Source: Streptomyces sp. HSG2
GTDB lineage: Bacteria; Actinomycetota; Actinomycetes; Streptomycetales; Streptomycetaceae
NCBI RefSeq assembly: GCF_016598575.1
Contig: NZ_CP066801.1
Coordinates: 5,064,501-5,128,500, forward strand
DNA: 64,000 nt
Reading direction: 5' to 3'
Under the pieces are notes generated by a model. The model saw only the letters and a program-made list of their open reading frames with translations. It was not told the DNA's origin and made no database searches. Made by a program: the position numbers and the translations under genes. Numbering within the stretch: the stretch's first letter is position 1; each line of letters begins with the position of its first letter. Of this stretch, positions 8,219-16,648 are shown in pieces.

Positions 8219-8610
8219 GGTCGATGCCTCCTTGGGGAAGACGAATAATTCGTATCGGTTCAGGCTGGCCGGGTGTTCGGAGTCGGGCGACCCCCGACCG
8301 TGCCGTCCGGTGGGGGGAGTCTCGTTCCGCCGCAAGACGGACAACACGTGGCGCGGACCGGCCGTGCCGAGGAAGGCTCGGCGCCTCGTGGGCGCGGATC
8401 GGTCACTCGGAGGAGGGCGAAGTCCCCTGTTCGGTGGTCCGGCTCTGGCCGCCGAGCACCGGCGACCGGCCGACGCGCGCGACCGGCCCTGTACGCCAAC
8501 ATCGAGATGACCTGGGCTTCGTTTCGGGGTGCTCTCACCCGCCCGCCCACGGTACGGACCATGACGGACGGCGAGGGCGGCCCCTCGGGGCGCCCGAAAG
8601 GATCGAGGAC
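8219..8610. promoter_or_regulatory. divergent control region between precursors 2 and 3
   Basis: A 392-bp gap holding the promoters of precursor 2 (leftward) and precursor 3 (rightward). Its AT-richest part, at about 8240-8262, carries the inverted repeat listed below. No other gene is credible here. Confidence 0.5.
8241..8253. promoter_or_regulatory. 13-bp inverted repeat upstream of precursor 2
   Basis: ACGAAT-A-ATTCGT is a perfect inverted repeat just upstream of the AGGAGG of precursor 2. It may be an operator, or a 5' untranslated hairpin limiting access to the ribosome site. Confidence 0.45.
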
Positions 8611-8790
8611 ATGAGGCAGCCAGAGACGTTCGACACCCAGGCGACACTCCGTGCCGGAACGGAGCTGCGCGAAGGCGATCAGGGCATGTTCACCCCGAGG
8701 GCATCACCCGTCCTCACAGTCACACCCGCGGCCTTCGCGATCACAGCGACCGTCGTCTACTTGGCGGTGCACGCGCTCGACAACCGGTGA
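8611..8790 (+). CDS. linaridin-like precursor peptide 3
   Basis: A 59-aa peptide from ATG 8611, preceded by GAAAGGA and GAGG. The N-terminal 25 residues are charged and leader-like; the C-terminal 30 are hydrophobic, starting SPVLTVTPAAFAIT, and share the PVL..TP..FA[VI]T pattern with precursor 1. There is no Cys. Its distance from the enzyme operon and its own promoter region suggest independent expression. A small hairpin begins at its stop codon. Confidence 0.65.
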   Translation: MRQPETFDTQATLRAGTELREGDQGMFTPRASPVLTVTPAAFAITATVVYLAVHALDNR

Positions 8791-8807
8791 TCTCGTGCCG
8801 TCACCGG
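8784..8807 (+). terminator. short hairpin at the end of precursor 3
   Basis: Arms CCGGTGA (8784-8790, including the stop codon) and TCACCGG (8801-8807) pair perfectly around 10 nt. A weak terminator candidate. Confidence 0.35.
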
Positions 8808-8899
8808 CGGCGTCGGACTCTCGGTTAGGCTTGATCGTCGACAGGACGCGGCGCCGAACCGCGGCGTGTGGCGGATGCGACCAAGAGGGGGCCGGGGCG

Positions 8900-9352
8900 A
8901 TGGGCGTCGCACGGCGGGAGGCGGAGATCTTCGACGTCGACGGGACGCTCGTCGACGTCTCCGGGATTCGCCACCTGATCGACGGACCCGGGGGGTTCGC
9001 GGCTTTCCATCTCGCCGGTGCCTCGTGCCCGCCACACCCACATGTGGTGGAGGCGGCCAGGGAAGCTCACGCCGAGGGTCGCGCCGTTCTCGTCGTGTCC
9101 GGTCGGGAGCGCCGGTGGGAGCGGCTGACGTCCATGTGGCTCGCCCTGCACGAGGTACCTTCCGACGGGCTGTGGATGCGCCGACTCGGCGACTACCGGC
9201 CGGATTACGTGGTCAAGCGGGAGATTCTGGCCTCCCTTCGTCGGCGGTACGACGTCGTGCGGGCCTGGGACGACAATCCGAATGTCATCCGCCTGTGGAA
9301 GGAAGAAGGCATCCCCGTCGAGGTCGTTCCGGGCTGGACGGACGAGGCGTAG
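8900..9352 (+). CDS. HAD-superfamily phosphatase, polynucleotide kinase 3'-phosphatase-like
   Basis: A 150-aa single-domain HAD protein. Motif I is DVDGTLVD near residue 10 (Asp nucleophile), motif II is VVSGR, and the late acidic motif is AWDDNP. The size and the pattern DxDGTL...SGI.HL match the phosphatase half of bacterial polynucleotide kinases and related small hydrolases in Streptomyces. The ATG at 8900 has GGGG-type purines upstream. No link to the flanking RiPP loci is evident; it may be a boundary gene. Confidence 0.65.
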   Translation: MGVARREAEIFDVDGTLVDVSGIRHLIDGPGGFAAFHLAGASCPPHPHVVEAAREAHAEGRAVLVVSGRERRWERLTSMWLALHEVPSDGLWMRRLGDYRPDYVVKREILASLRRRYDVVRAWDDNPNVIRLWKEEGIPVEVVPGWTDEA

Positions 9353-9846
9353 CCGACCGGGCGCCGATCCGCGTCTCGTGCTGCCCTGTCGCTCGCTTCG
9401 CGGGCCGGGTCGGGTCGAGTGCGTTTCCGGCGGGCTCTTCTGCCGTTTCGGCGCGCGACCGCCCGTTCGAGGTCGTGCGCTGGAGGCGCTTCCTTCGCCG
9501 GGCCCGTCCGACCGCGCGAGACGGGTGGCCGTGCCGCACCGCTCGTGACGTGTCGCGGGGGCGCGGTTCCGTTGGCCCCTCGACGAGACGAGCGCGTCCG
9601 CGGTGGCGGAGTGCCGGCTCCGTGGACGCTGTCGGTCCCCTGCCGTGTGGGGTGGATGGGGTGTGTGTGGTGGGGTGTTGAGGGGTTTGTGCTGGTGGAG
9701 GCTGGTAGGGGGTGGTGTGGGGGCGGGGTGTGCGCTGGTGGGGTGCGCTCGCTGGATCGGGTGAGTTGGCTGGTGGTCTGTTGTGTATCTCTTCCTACTG
9801 ACGTCATATTTCGGGGGTGTTCTTCGGGCGGCGGGAAGGAATCGGG
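9353..9846. promoter_or_regulatory. G/T-rich intergenic region before the lanthipeptide genes
   Basis: A 494-bp gap with no credible gene. From about 9640 to 9790 the plus strand is extremely G- and T-rich, with G-runs of four or five at 9672, 9682, 9708, 9719, 9725 and 9740, so a G-quadruplex is possible. TGACGTCA at 9799-9806 is an 8-bp palindrome within a less GC-rich stretch and may mark the promoter or operator of lanL. Confidence 0.45.
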
Positions 9847-12694
9847 ATGGCGGGGACTGGTTCGGTGGTGAGTTTCGAGGACGTGCTGAATCAGGCAGTG
9901 CGAGGGGAGGGCGTGGAAGGGGATTGGAAGGCGGAGTCCGACGATGTGTGGTGCCGTGTCGGACACCGATCGGGGGTATGGCGGAAACAGGGATGGAAAC
10001 TGCACGTCTCGGCGACGGCAGGGTCGGCCGCGCAGGTGCTGTCCAATTCCCTGAAAGTCCTCCTCCACGAGGAATCCGGTTTCAAGTTCGTGGCCCGCCC
10101 CGAGGAAGTCGCGGCCCTCAACACCCGGGCGACCCCACGCGGAAACGCGGCGAAGTTCATCACCGTCTACCCGGTCGACGACACCGCCGCCGTCAGGATC
10201 GCCCGCGACCTCCACGACGCCACGAAGGGACTGCCCGGCCCGAGAATCCTCTCGGACCGACCGTACGCACCCGACAGCCTCGTCCACTACCGCTACGGCG
10301 CCTTCGCCGCCCGCCGAAACCTGTCCGACAAAGGACTCCTGGTGTGGTGCTACGAAGACCCCGACGGAAACCTCGTCGAGGACAAACGCTCCGGCGAATA
10401 CCACCAGCCCACCTGGGTCACATGCCCCTTCCCCTCACACGTCCCCGTCACCACACGCTCCAGGAAGGACACCGCAAAACCCGTCCTCCTCGACGACCGC
10501 TTCGCCGTACGCGAAGCCATCCGCCACACCAACAAAGGCGGCGTCTACCGCGCGACCGAAGTCGCCACCGGCACCCCCGTCGTCATCAAGGAAGCCCGCC
10601 CCCACGTCGAGAGCGACACCCACGGCAAAGACGTACGCGACTGGACACGCGCCGAGGCCACGACCCTGGAACGCCTACGACACACCGGCCTCACCCCACG
10701 CCCCCTGGGCCTGTTCGAAACAGCCGGCCACCTCTTCCTCGCACAAGAGGAAATCCCCGGAATCCCCCTGCGCAACTGGGTCGCCGACCGATTCCGCGAC
10801 ATCGGCCGACGCCGCTACCTCACCGAGGCCACCCACCTCATCGGCCCACTCCTCGACCTGGTCGCCACCGCCCACGCACAAGGCTGCGTCCTCAGAGACT
10901 TCACCCCGAGCAACGTCATGGTCCCCCCCGAGGGCCCACCACGACTGATCGACCTCGAACTCGCCGCCTGGCAGGACCAGGCACCACCCCCCACCCGCGT
11001 GGGCACACCGGGCTTCAGCGCCCCCGAACGCCTCCACGACGCCCCCCGTCTCACCCACCGCCGACTACTACAGCCTCGGCGCGACCATCTGCTTCCTCCT
11101 GCACGGCAAGGTCCCCAACCTCCTGCCCGAACAACCCACCCGAGACACCCCCCACCAACGTCTCGCACGCTGGCTGGAGGCCTGCACCCGCTCCCAGGGC
11201 ACCACGGAACTCCCCGGGGCACCACGGAACTCATCCTGGGCCTCACCGAGGACGATCCCACCGACGCTGGGACACCACCCGAGCCCGACAAGCCCTCCAC
11301 CACATGAACCTCACCACGCCCACCACACCCACCGCGTCGGCCATGCCCACCGCGTCGGCCATGTCGGCCACGCCCACCGCGTCGGCCACCACCATCACCG
11401 CCCACACCCGCACGGACGCACCCACCACCGACGGTGACACCGACCCGGGCACCCCCACCAACACCCTGGCCAGGACCGCCACCCACACCCCGACTTCCGC
11501 CAGGACCGCCACCGCCACCGCCGGGGGTTGGGTGGTGGACGAGGTGATCGCGGGAATCGTGGAGCATCTGCTGGGTTCGATGACGCCGCCGGAGTCGGCG
11601 TCGGGCGGTGAGCGCCTGTGGCCGGTGTCGACGGTGGCGGGGGAGACCGATCCTCGCTCCGTGCAGCAGGGCGCCGCGGGGGTCCTGGCGGTCTTGTGCG
11701 CCTGTTACGAGGCCACGGGCGATCCGCGTCTGCCCGATGTCCTGGCCCGTGCCGCCGGCTGGATCGTCGATCGCGGCGACACCGGGCGGATCCGCCCCGG
11801 TCTGCACTTCGGTGGCAGGGGGGGGCCTGGGCCCTGTACGAGGCCGGGCGCGTGCTGGACGATCCCGGGTTGCGCGCCCGTGCCCTGGACCTGGCCGCGG
11901 CCCCGCTGTCCTCCACTCTCAGCCACGACATCACCCACGGTGATGCCGGCAGTGGCATGGCGGCCGTCCACCTGTGGCACCGCAGCGGCGACACCCGCAT
12001 GGCCGAGCTCCTCGCCCACGGCGCCGACCGTCTCCTGGCCGCCGCGCGTCGGCACCCGGGTGGGGTGAGCTGGCCCATCCCGGCCGAGGCCATGGCGGAG
12101 GAAGCCGGCAAACGCTACCTGGGCTTCGCCCACGGCAGCGCCGGCATCGGCTGCTTCCTGCTGGCCGCCTCGACGGTGACCGGCCGACCCGAACACCTCG
12201 AACTCGCCCTGGCCGCCGGGGAGGAACTGGCCACCCACGCGGTCACGGTCGATCAGGCCACGCACTGGCCGGCCCAGGCCGGCGACACCCCCACCGCGCC
12301 CTACTGGTGTCACGGCTCGGCCGGGATCGGCACCTTCCTGGTACGCCTGGCGGCGCGGTGCGAGGACGAGCGGTTCGCGGATCTGGCGCGGGGCGCGGCG
12401 CGGGCGGTGGTCGAGCGTGCCTCGCGGGCGCCGTTGGGGCAGTGTCACGGCCTGGCCGGCAACGGCGACTTCCTGATGGACATGGCCGAGGCCACCGGTG
12501 AGGGCGTCTATCGGGACGCCGCCGGGGACCTGGCCGATCTGATCGTCGGTGAACACGCCCGCCGGGGAGACCACGTGGTCTTTCCCAACGAGTACGGCGA
12601 GGTCTCCACCGGCTGGAGCGACGGATCCGCGGGAATCCTCGCTTTCCTCCTGCGTACCCGCCACCCGTACTCCCGGCACTGGATCACCCAGTAG
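9847..12694 (+). pseudogene. lanL: class IV lanthionine synthetase LanL, interrupted by four frame breaks
   Basis: It should phosphorylate, eliminate and cyclise the LanA peptide encoded at 12748. ATG 9847 follows GGAAGGA by 6 nt. The N-terminal lyase region (about residues 1-210) leads into a kinase domain with VIKEARP (ATP-binding Lys), LRDFTPSN (catalytic loop) and LIDLE (DFG equivalent). A LanC-type cyclase closes the protein with WCHGSAG and QCHGLAG, so the zinc Cys-Cys-His set is intact, which indicates class IV rather than class III. The reading frame changes near 11042-11047 (one C too many in a C6 run), 11216-11219 (one G too few), about 11255 (one C too few) and 11818-11825 (one G too few in a G8 run). 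Protein similarity continues across each break, so sequencing indels or very recent decay are both possible. Repaired length is about 950 aa. Confidence 0.85.
11328..11390 (+). repeat. 18-bp direct repeats in the kinase-cyclase linker
   Basis: An 18-bp unit encoding a Pro-Thr-Ala-Ser-Ala-Met repeat occurs twice in tandem (11328-11345, 11346-11363) and a third, 17-bp copy begins at 11373. It encodes part of a Thr/Pro/Ala-rich linker between the kinase and cyclase domains of LanL and is a likely site of slippage or length variation. Confidence 0.75.
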
Positions 12695-12704
12695 CACGGG
12701 CCGA

Positions 12705-12723
12705 GCGGCAGAAAGCCTGCCGC
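12705..12723 (+). promoter_or_regulatory. hairpin between lanL and lanA
   Basis: Arms GCGGCAG (12705-12711) and CTGCCGC (12717-12723) form a 7-bp stem in the 53-bp gap between lanL and lanA, just upstream of the lanA ribosome site. It may separate or stabilise the lanA message. Confidence 0.4.
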
Positions 12724-12747
12724 CATTGGAAAGAGAAGGAGAACGCC

Positions 12748-12903
12748 ATGGAGAACCAGGCCCTCGAAGTTCTGGCCGACCTGCACGCCCTTCCCGAGAC
12801 CGACCCGGTCGGTGTGGACGGTGAGTCGTTCTCGGGCACCTGTGCCTGCGTCGGCCTGCTGACCCTCCTGAACACGATCTGCATCGGTATCAGCTGCGCC
12901 TGA
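12748..12903 (+). CDS. lanA: venezuelin-type class IV lanthipeptide precursor LanA
   Basis: A 51-aa peptide from ATG 12748 with AAGGAG upstream. The leader contains ALEVLADLHALPETDP, the amphipathic recognition helix of class III/IV precursors. The core (from about residue 30) is TCACVGLLTLLNTICIGISC plus a final Ala, with four Cys and several Thr/Ser, and as I remember it is nearly identical to the venezuelin core. Expected product: a tetracyclic globular class IV lanthipeptide. The gene sits directly after lanL and is followed by a strong terminator. It is intact, in contrast to lanL. Confidence 0.92.
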   Translation: MENQALEVLADLHALPETDPVGVDGESFSGTCACVGLLTLLNTICIGISCA

Positions 12904-12914
12904 TCCCGACCCTG

Positions 12915-12951
12915 TCCGGTCGGCGGCGGCCCGGGGCAGCCGCCGACCGGA
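12915..12951 (+). terminator. 13-bp stem terminator after lanA
   Basis: Thirteen-base arms at 12915-12927 and 12939-12951 are perfectly complementary around an 11-nt loop, 12 bp after the lanA stop. It separates the lanthipeptide pair from the convergent ABC exporter genes. Confidence 0.8.
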
Positions 12952-13112
12952 ACACACCGCTCACGACCCCCACCGGGCCGTGACCCACAGGACCGATCAC
13001 CCACCGGGAACCGGACGACCCCGTCCCACCCACCCGATGAGCGATCGGTCCTGACGGCTGCGCGCGCCCGACTCGGCGCCCGGCGACCTCACGCCGAGTG
13101 ACCCCGCGGCCT

Positions 13113-14978
13113 TCAGAGCCGGGCCGGGGACGCCCAAGAGCGCCACAGTGCGGCGTAGGCCCCGTCGGCCGTCAGGAGTTCGTCGTGGCTACCCAATTCG
13201 ACGACCTCACCCTTGTCGAGGACGGCGATGCGGTCGGCTTCGCGCACTCCGTCGAGACGGTGCACGATCGAGACGACCGTCCGTCCGTCCGTCAAGGCGG
13301 CCAGTGAACGTTCGACCTCGCGGGACGCCTTCGAGTCCAGCAGCGCTGTCGCCTCGTCGAGGACGAGTGTGTGGGGATTCGACAACAACAGGCGAGCCAG
13401 AGCGAGTTGCTGGGCGCGGGACGGGGACACCGCCGTGGTGCCCGGCCCGATCTCGCAGTCCAGGCCGCCGGGCAGGCGGCGGGCCCAGTCCCCGAGGAGC
13501 ACGGCGTCCAAAGCCTCCCACAGCGCGACGTCCGCGTCCGAGGCGTCGCTCCTCGTGGTGTGACGTCCCGTGGGCCCTTCCACACCGGGGCCCCCGTCGC
13601 GGGGCACGTCACCGTCGCATGCCAGCAGCAGGTTGTCCCGGACCGTTCCGGTGAAGACGTGCTGTTCCTGGGTCACGAGGACGACCTCGCGACGCAACTG
13701 CCCCACGGGCAGGGTGGCGATGTCGGCGCCTCCGACGCTCACGGTCCCCCGGGTGGCGTGGTGGACGCCGGCGACGAGCTTGCCGAGTGTCGACTTGCCC
13801 GCGCCGGAGGCGCCGACGACGACCAGCCGCTCGCCCGGGGCTATGTCGAGGTCGATGCCGGTCAGGACCTCTCTGCCGGGACCGTACCCGAAGCCGACTC
13901 CTTCGAGGCGGATGGCGTGGCCCTCGATGGGCCCGGCCTGCCGGGGCTCCTCGCGCGGCAGCCGTTCGACGCCCAGGATGCGACGGAGCGCGGCGTTGCC
14001 GATCTGGAGTTCGTCGGTCCACGTCAGGAGGTCGTCGAGTGGTTCGCCCAGCGACTGGACGTAGATCACGACTGCGGTCAGCTCCGCCAGTCCCACGTCG
14101 CCTCGCTGGTAGGCGAGGCCGCCGATGAGGAGGGTGGCCGCCATCGGCACGATGGTGGCCAGGTCCAGGCTGGGGAACCAGACGGTCTGCAACCAGGTGG
14201 TCCGTTGCCGGGTGCGCACCACGCGGTCGACGGCCGCCGTGTGGCGTCCGGTCTGACGGGCCCCCAGCCCGAGTGCCTGAACGGTGGCGGCGCCTCGCGC
14301 GGTCTCGTGGGTCACCGCGAGGACGTCCGCTTCCCGGGCGAGAAGGAGTTCGTAGGCCTTGGTGGCGCGTGGCCGGTACCACCAGGTCGACAGGACGGCG
14401 AAAGGGACGCCGGCGAGGAGTCCGAGGGCGAGCAACGGGGAGGTGAGGGTGATCGCCGCGAAAGTGAACACCAGCGTGAGGGCGGCCAAGGCGATGCGCG
14501 GCACCGCCTGCCGGATGCTCTCGTTCAGTCGGTCGGCATCGGTCGTGGCCCGGCTGAGCAGGTCTCCCGCGCTGACGGCCTCCACCTCGGACAGCGGAAG
14601 CCGCAGTACCCGGCGGACGAAGTTCTCACGAGTGCGGGCCAGGACGCGTTCGCCGAGCAGGGCCGCCTGGGCGCGAGCGGCGCGGGCCAGAAGCGCGTGG
14701 CACACCAGGACGCCCAGGAAGGCGAGGGCGAGTACGTCGACGCGGCCGGCGGTGCCGTCCGCGACCGACTCCACCAGGTCGCCCAGCAGTTGGGGGCCGA
14801 TGAGGCTCGCCACCAGAGCGGCGGAGAACAGGCCGAAGGCGAGGGCCAGCCGGGGGCCCTCGGCCTTGAGGAAGGCGGCGATCCAGACTCGGACATCGGC
14901 CCGGTCGGCCAAGGGGAGCCGGCGGGTCGCGCCGTGCGGTTCGATGGGTTCCGTGCCCCGGACGGGGGATGTGGTCAT
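13113..14978 (-). CDS. ABC half-exporter with degenerate signature motif
   Basis: A 621-aa exporter half: six membrane helices (about residues 30-320) and an ATPase domain. Walker A is GASGAGKST, Walker B is TLVLDEATALLD and the switch His is in VSIVHRLD. The signature reads VSPSRAQQ instead of LSGGQ. The gene overlaps the next ABC gene by 4 nt (14975-14978). The partner has the mirror-image defects, so the two form a heterodimer with one working and one dead ATP site. It belongs to the transcription unit of the streptothricin-type T-C and A genes and most likely exports that product; export of the neighbouring lanthipeptide is the alternative. Confidence 0.85.
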   Translation of the reverse strand: MTTSPVRGTEPIEPHGATRRLPLADRADVRVWIAAFLKAEGPRLALAFGLFSAALVASLIGPQLLGDLVESVADGTAGRVDVLALAFLGVLVCHALLARAARAQAALLGERVLARTRENFVRRVLRLPLSEVEAVSAGDLLSRATTDADRLNESIRQAVPRIALAALTLVFTFAAITLTSPLLALGLLAGVPFAVLSTWWYRPRATKAYELLLAREADVLAVTHETARGAATVQALGLGARQTGRHTAAVDRVVRTRQRTTWLQTVWFPSLDLATIVPMAATLLIGGLAYQRGDVGLAELTAVVIYVQSLGEPLDDLLTWTDELQIGNAALRRILGVERLPREEPRQAGPIEGHAIRLEGVGFGYGPGREVLTGIDLDIAPGERLVVVGASGAGKSTLGKLVAGVHHATRGTVSVGGADIATLPVGQLRREVVLVTQEQHVFTGTVRDNLLLACDGDVPRDGGPGVEGPTGRHTTRSDASDADVALWEALDAVLLGDWARRLPGGLDCEIGPGTTAVSPSRAQQLALARLLLSNPHTLVLDEATALLDSKASREVERSLAALTDGRTVVSIVHRLDGVREADRIAVLDKGEVVELGSHDELLTADGAYAALWRSWASPARL

Positions 14979-16648
14979 GCCGGCACCTCCTCGGTGGCCG
15001 GTTCCGCGTCGAGACGCACGACCCGGTGGGCGGCGCCCCGCCAGAGCGGACTGTCACTGAAGACGATCGTGGTGCGTCCGGCCCGCAGGTGGGCGACGCG
15101 GTCGACGACGCGGGCCTCGGTGTGCGCGTCGACGGATGCGGTGGGGTCTTCGAGGATCAGCAGGTCGGGAGAGGCGAGCAGGGCGCGGGCGAGGACCAGG
15201 CGCTGGTGTTGGCCGCCGGACAGGGCCCGGCCCCCCTCGTCCAGCCGGGCGTCCAGACCGCCCGGCAGACCTTCCACGACGTCTGTGGCGTCGGCGGCCT
15301 GCAGGGCCCGCGCGATGGCCTTATCCGACCGGGGGGACCCGGCGGCCAGTTCCGCGCGCACGGTGCCGCTGAAGAGGACGTCGGCGGGGCCCGAGCGGAG
15401 GACCCGGGCGGCCAACTCGTCTGGGTCGATCCGATCGAGGCGTACGCCACCCAGTCGGACGGTCGACGGGTCGCCGGAGGCCCCGGGTCGGCTGAGCCGG
15501 TCGGCGAGAACACCGGTCCGGTCGGCGGGTGCGCGGACCACGGTCAGGTGCCCGGCCTCGGCCACGATGCCGGAGTCCGCGTCGCTGGACGAGAGGGCTC
15601 CGGAGGGGAGTGGTTCCGGCCGGGCGGGGCGGGTGCGCTCGGGAGTCAGACGCAGCAGGGAGCAGACACGACCCGCGCCGACTCGGGCGAGGCTGAGGGT
15701 CTCCGCGGCCTCGGTGGCCGTGCTGACGGGCAGGGTGAGGAACGCCGAGGCGCCGTAGAACGCCACGAGTTCGCCGGGGGTGATGGTGCCGTTCGAGGCG
15801 AGGCGCGCGCCCAGCCACACGATGCCCGCCGTGACCAGCCCCGGCAGGAAGACGCCGGCCGCCTCCAGCCACGCTTCCATGCGCCCGGCGGACTCACCGG
15901 CCCGGCGGACCTCCTGACTGGTACGACGGAAGCGCTCCGCGAAGCCGGACTCGCCCCCGATGCCCCGGAGGACCCGCAGGCCGGCGACGATGTCTCCGGC
16001 CTGCGAGGTGGCGAGGCCCATCCGCTCGCGCTGTGCCTCGTCGCGTTCCTGGAGGGGGCGGAGCAGGGGGCCGATGCCGAGCACGGCGGCGGGCACGCCG
16101 ACGAGGACGGCCAGTCCCAACACGGGGGAGGTGAGGGTGAGGGCGACCGTGACGAGCCCGGCGGCGACGACCGCCCCGAGGGTCCGGCCGAGTACCTCGA
16201 AGGCGTTGCCGACGCTCTCCACGTCGGCCGCCGCGGAGGCCGCCACGTCTCCCGGCCGGGCCTTGCCGCCCAGGGTGGCTCCCAACCGCACGACCTGCCG
16301 CATGAGCACCCGGTGCGTCACCGACAGGGCGTGCGCCTCCGCGGCGATGGCGGCCTGGATGAGGCCCGCCCCGGCCAGGGCCTGGAGCAGGCCGAGGCCG
16401 AGGACGAGCAGCGACCACGACAGGAGACCGGCCTGTCCGCCACCGCGGCCGGCCTCGTCGATGGCCCGTCCCACGACCAGGGGGATCAGGGCCAGAGGGA
16501 CCATCCACAGGACGCCGAGGAGCGTGGCGAGCACCAGCGGCCACGGGCGGATGCGAGCCAACCACCACAGGTAGGCCATGGGGGTGCGGGCGTCGGCCTC
16601 GGGTACCACGGCGGGGTCGACCGAGGCGTCGAACAGGCGGTTCGTCAC
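14975..16648 (-). CDS. ABC half-exporter with degenerate Walker A
   Basis: A 557-aa half-exporter. Membrane helices cover about residues 30-320. The ATPase domain keeps the signature LSGGQHQR and a Walker B-like LLILEDPTASVD, but the Walker A region reads RAPADRTG, without the P-loop Lys, and the switch His is replaced (VFSDSPLW). Pairing its good signature with the good Walker A of the 13113-14978 protein gives one competent site. It overlaps the A-domain gene by 4 nt (16645-16648), which ties the exporter to the streptothricin-type operon. Confidence 0.85.
   Translation of the reverse strand: MTNRLFDASVDPAVVPEADARTPMAYLWWLARIRPWPLVLATLLGVLWMVPLALIPLVVGRAIDEAGRGGGQAGLLSWSLLVLGLGLLQALAGAGLIQAAIAAEAHALSVTHRVLMRQVVRLGATLGGKARPGDVAASAAADVESVGNAFEVLGRTLGAVVAAGLVTVALTLTSPVLGLAVLVGVPAAVLGIGPLLRPLQERDEAQRERMGLATSQAGDIVAGLRVLRGIGGESGFAERFRRTSQEVRRAGESAGRMEAWLEAAGVFLPGLVTAGIVWLGARLASNGTITPGELVAFYGASAFLTLPVSTATEAAETLSLARVGAGRVCSLLRLTPERTRPARPEPLPSGALSSSDADSGIVAEAGHLTVVRAPADRTGVLADRLSRPGASGDPSTVRLGGVRLDRIDPDELAARVLRSGPADVLFSGTVRAELAAGSPRSDKAIARALQAADATDVVEGLPGGLDARLDEGGRALSGGQHQRLVLARALLASPDLLILEDPTASVDAHTEARVVDRVAHLRAGRTTIVFSDSPLWRGAAHRVVRLDAEPATEEVPA

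Noticed and set aside
9205..10404. Minus-strand open frame of 399 codons opposite the lanL start
   Set aside because: Thr/His/Pro low-complexity translation caused by the G/T-rich tract; no domain and no ribosome site.
11198..11237. 20-bp tandem duplication as the cause of the second lanL frame change
   Set aside because: Only 15 of the 20 bases match between the copies; a missing G in the GGGG run at 11216-11219 restores the frame with a natural-looking sequence, so the simpler indel is preferred.
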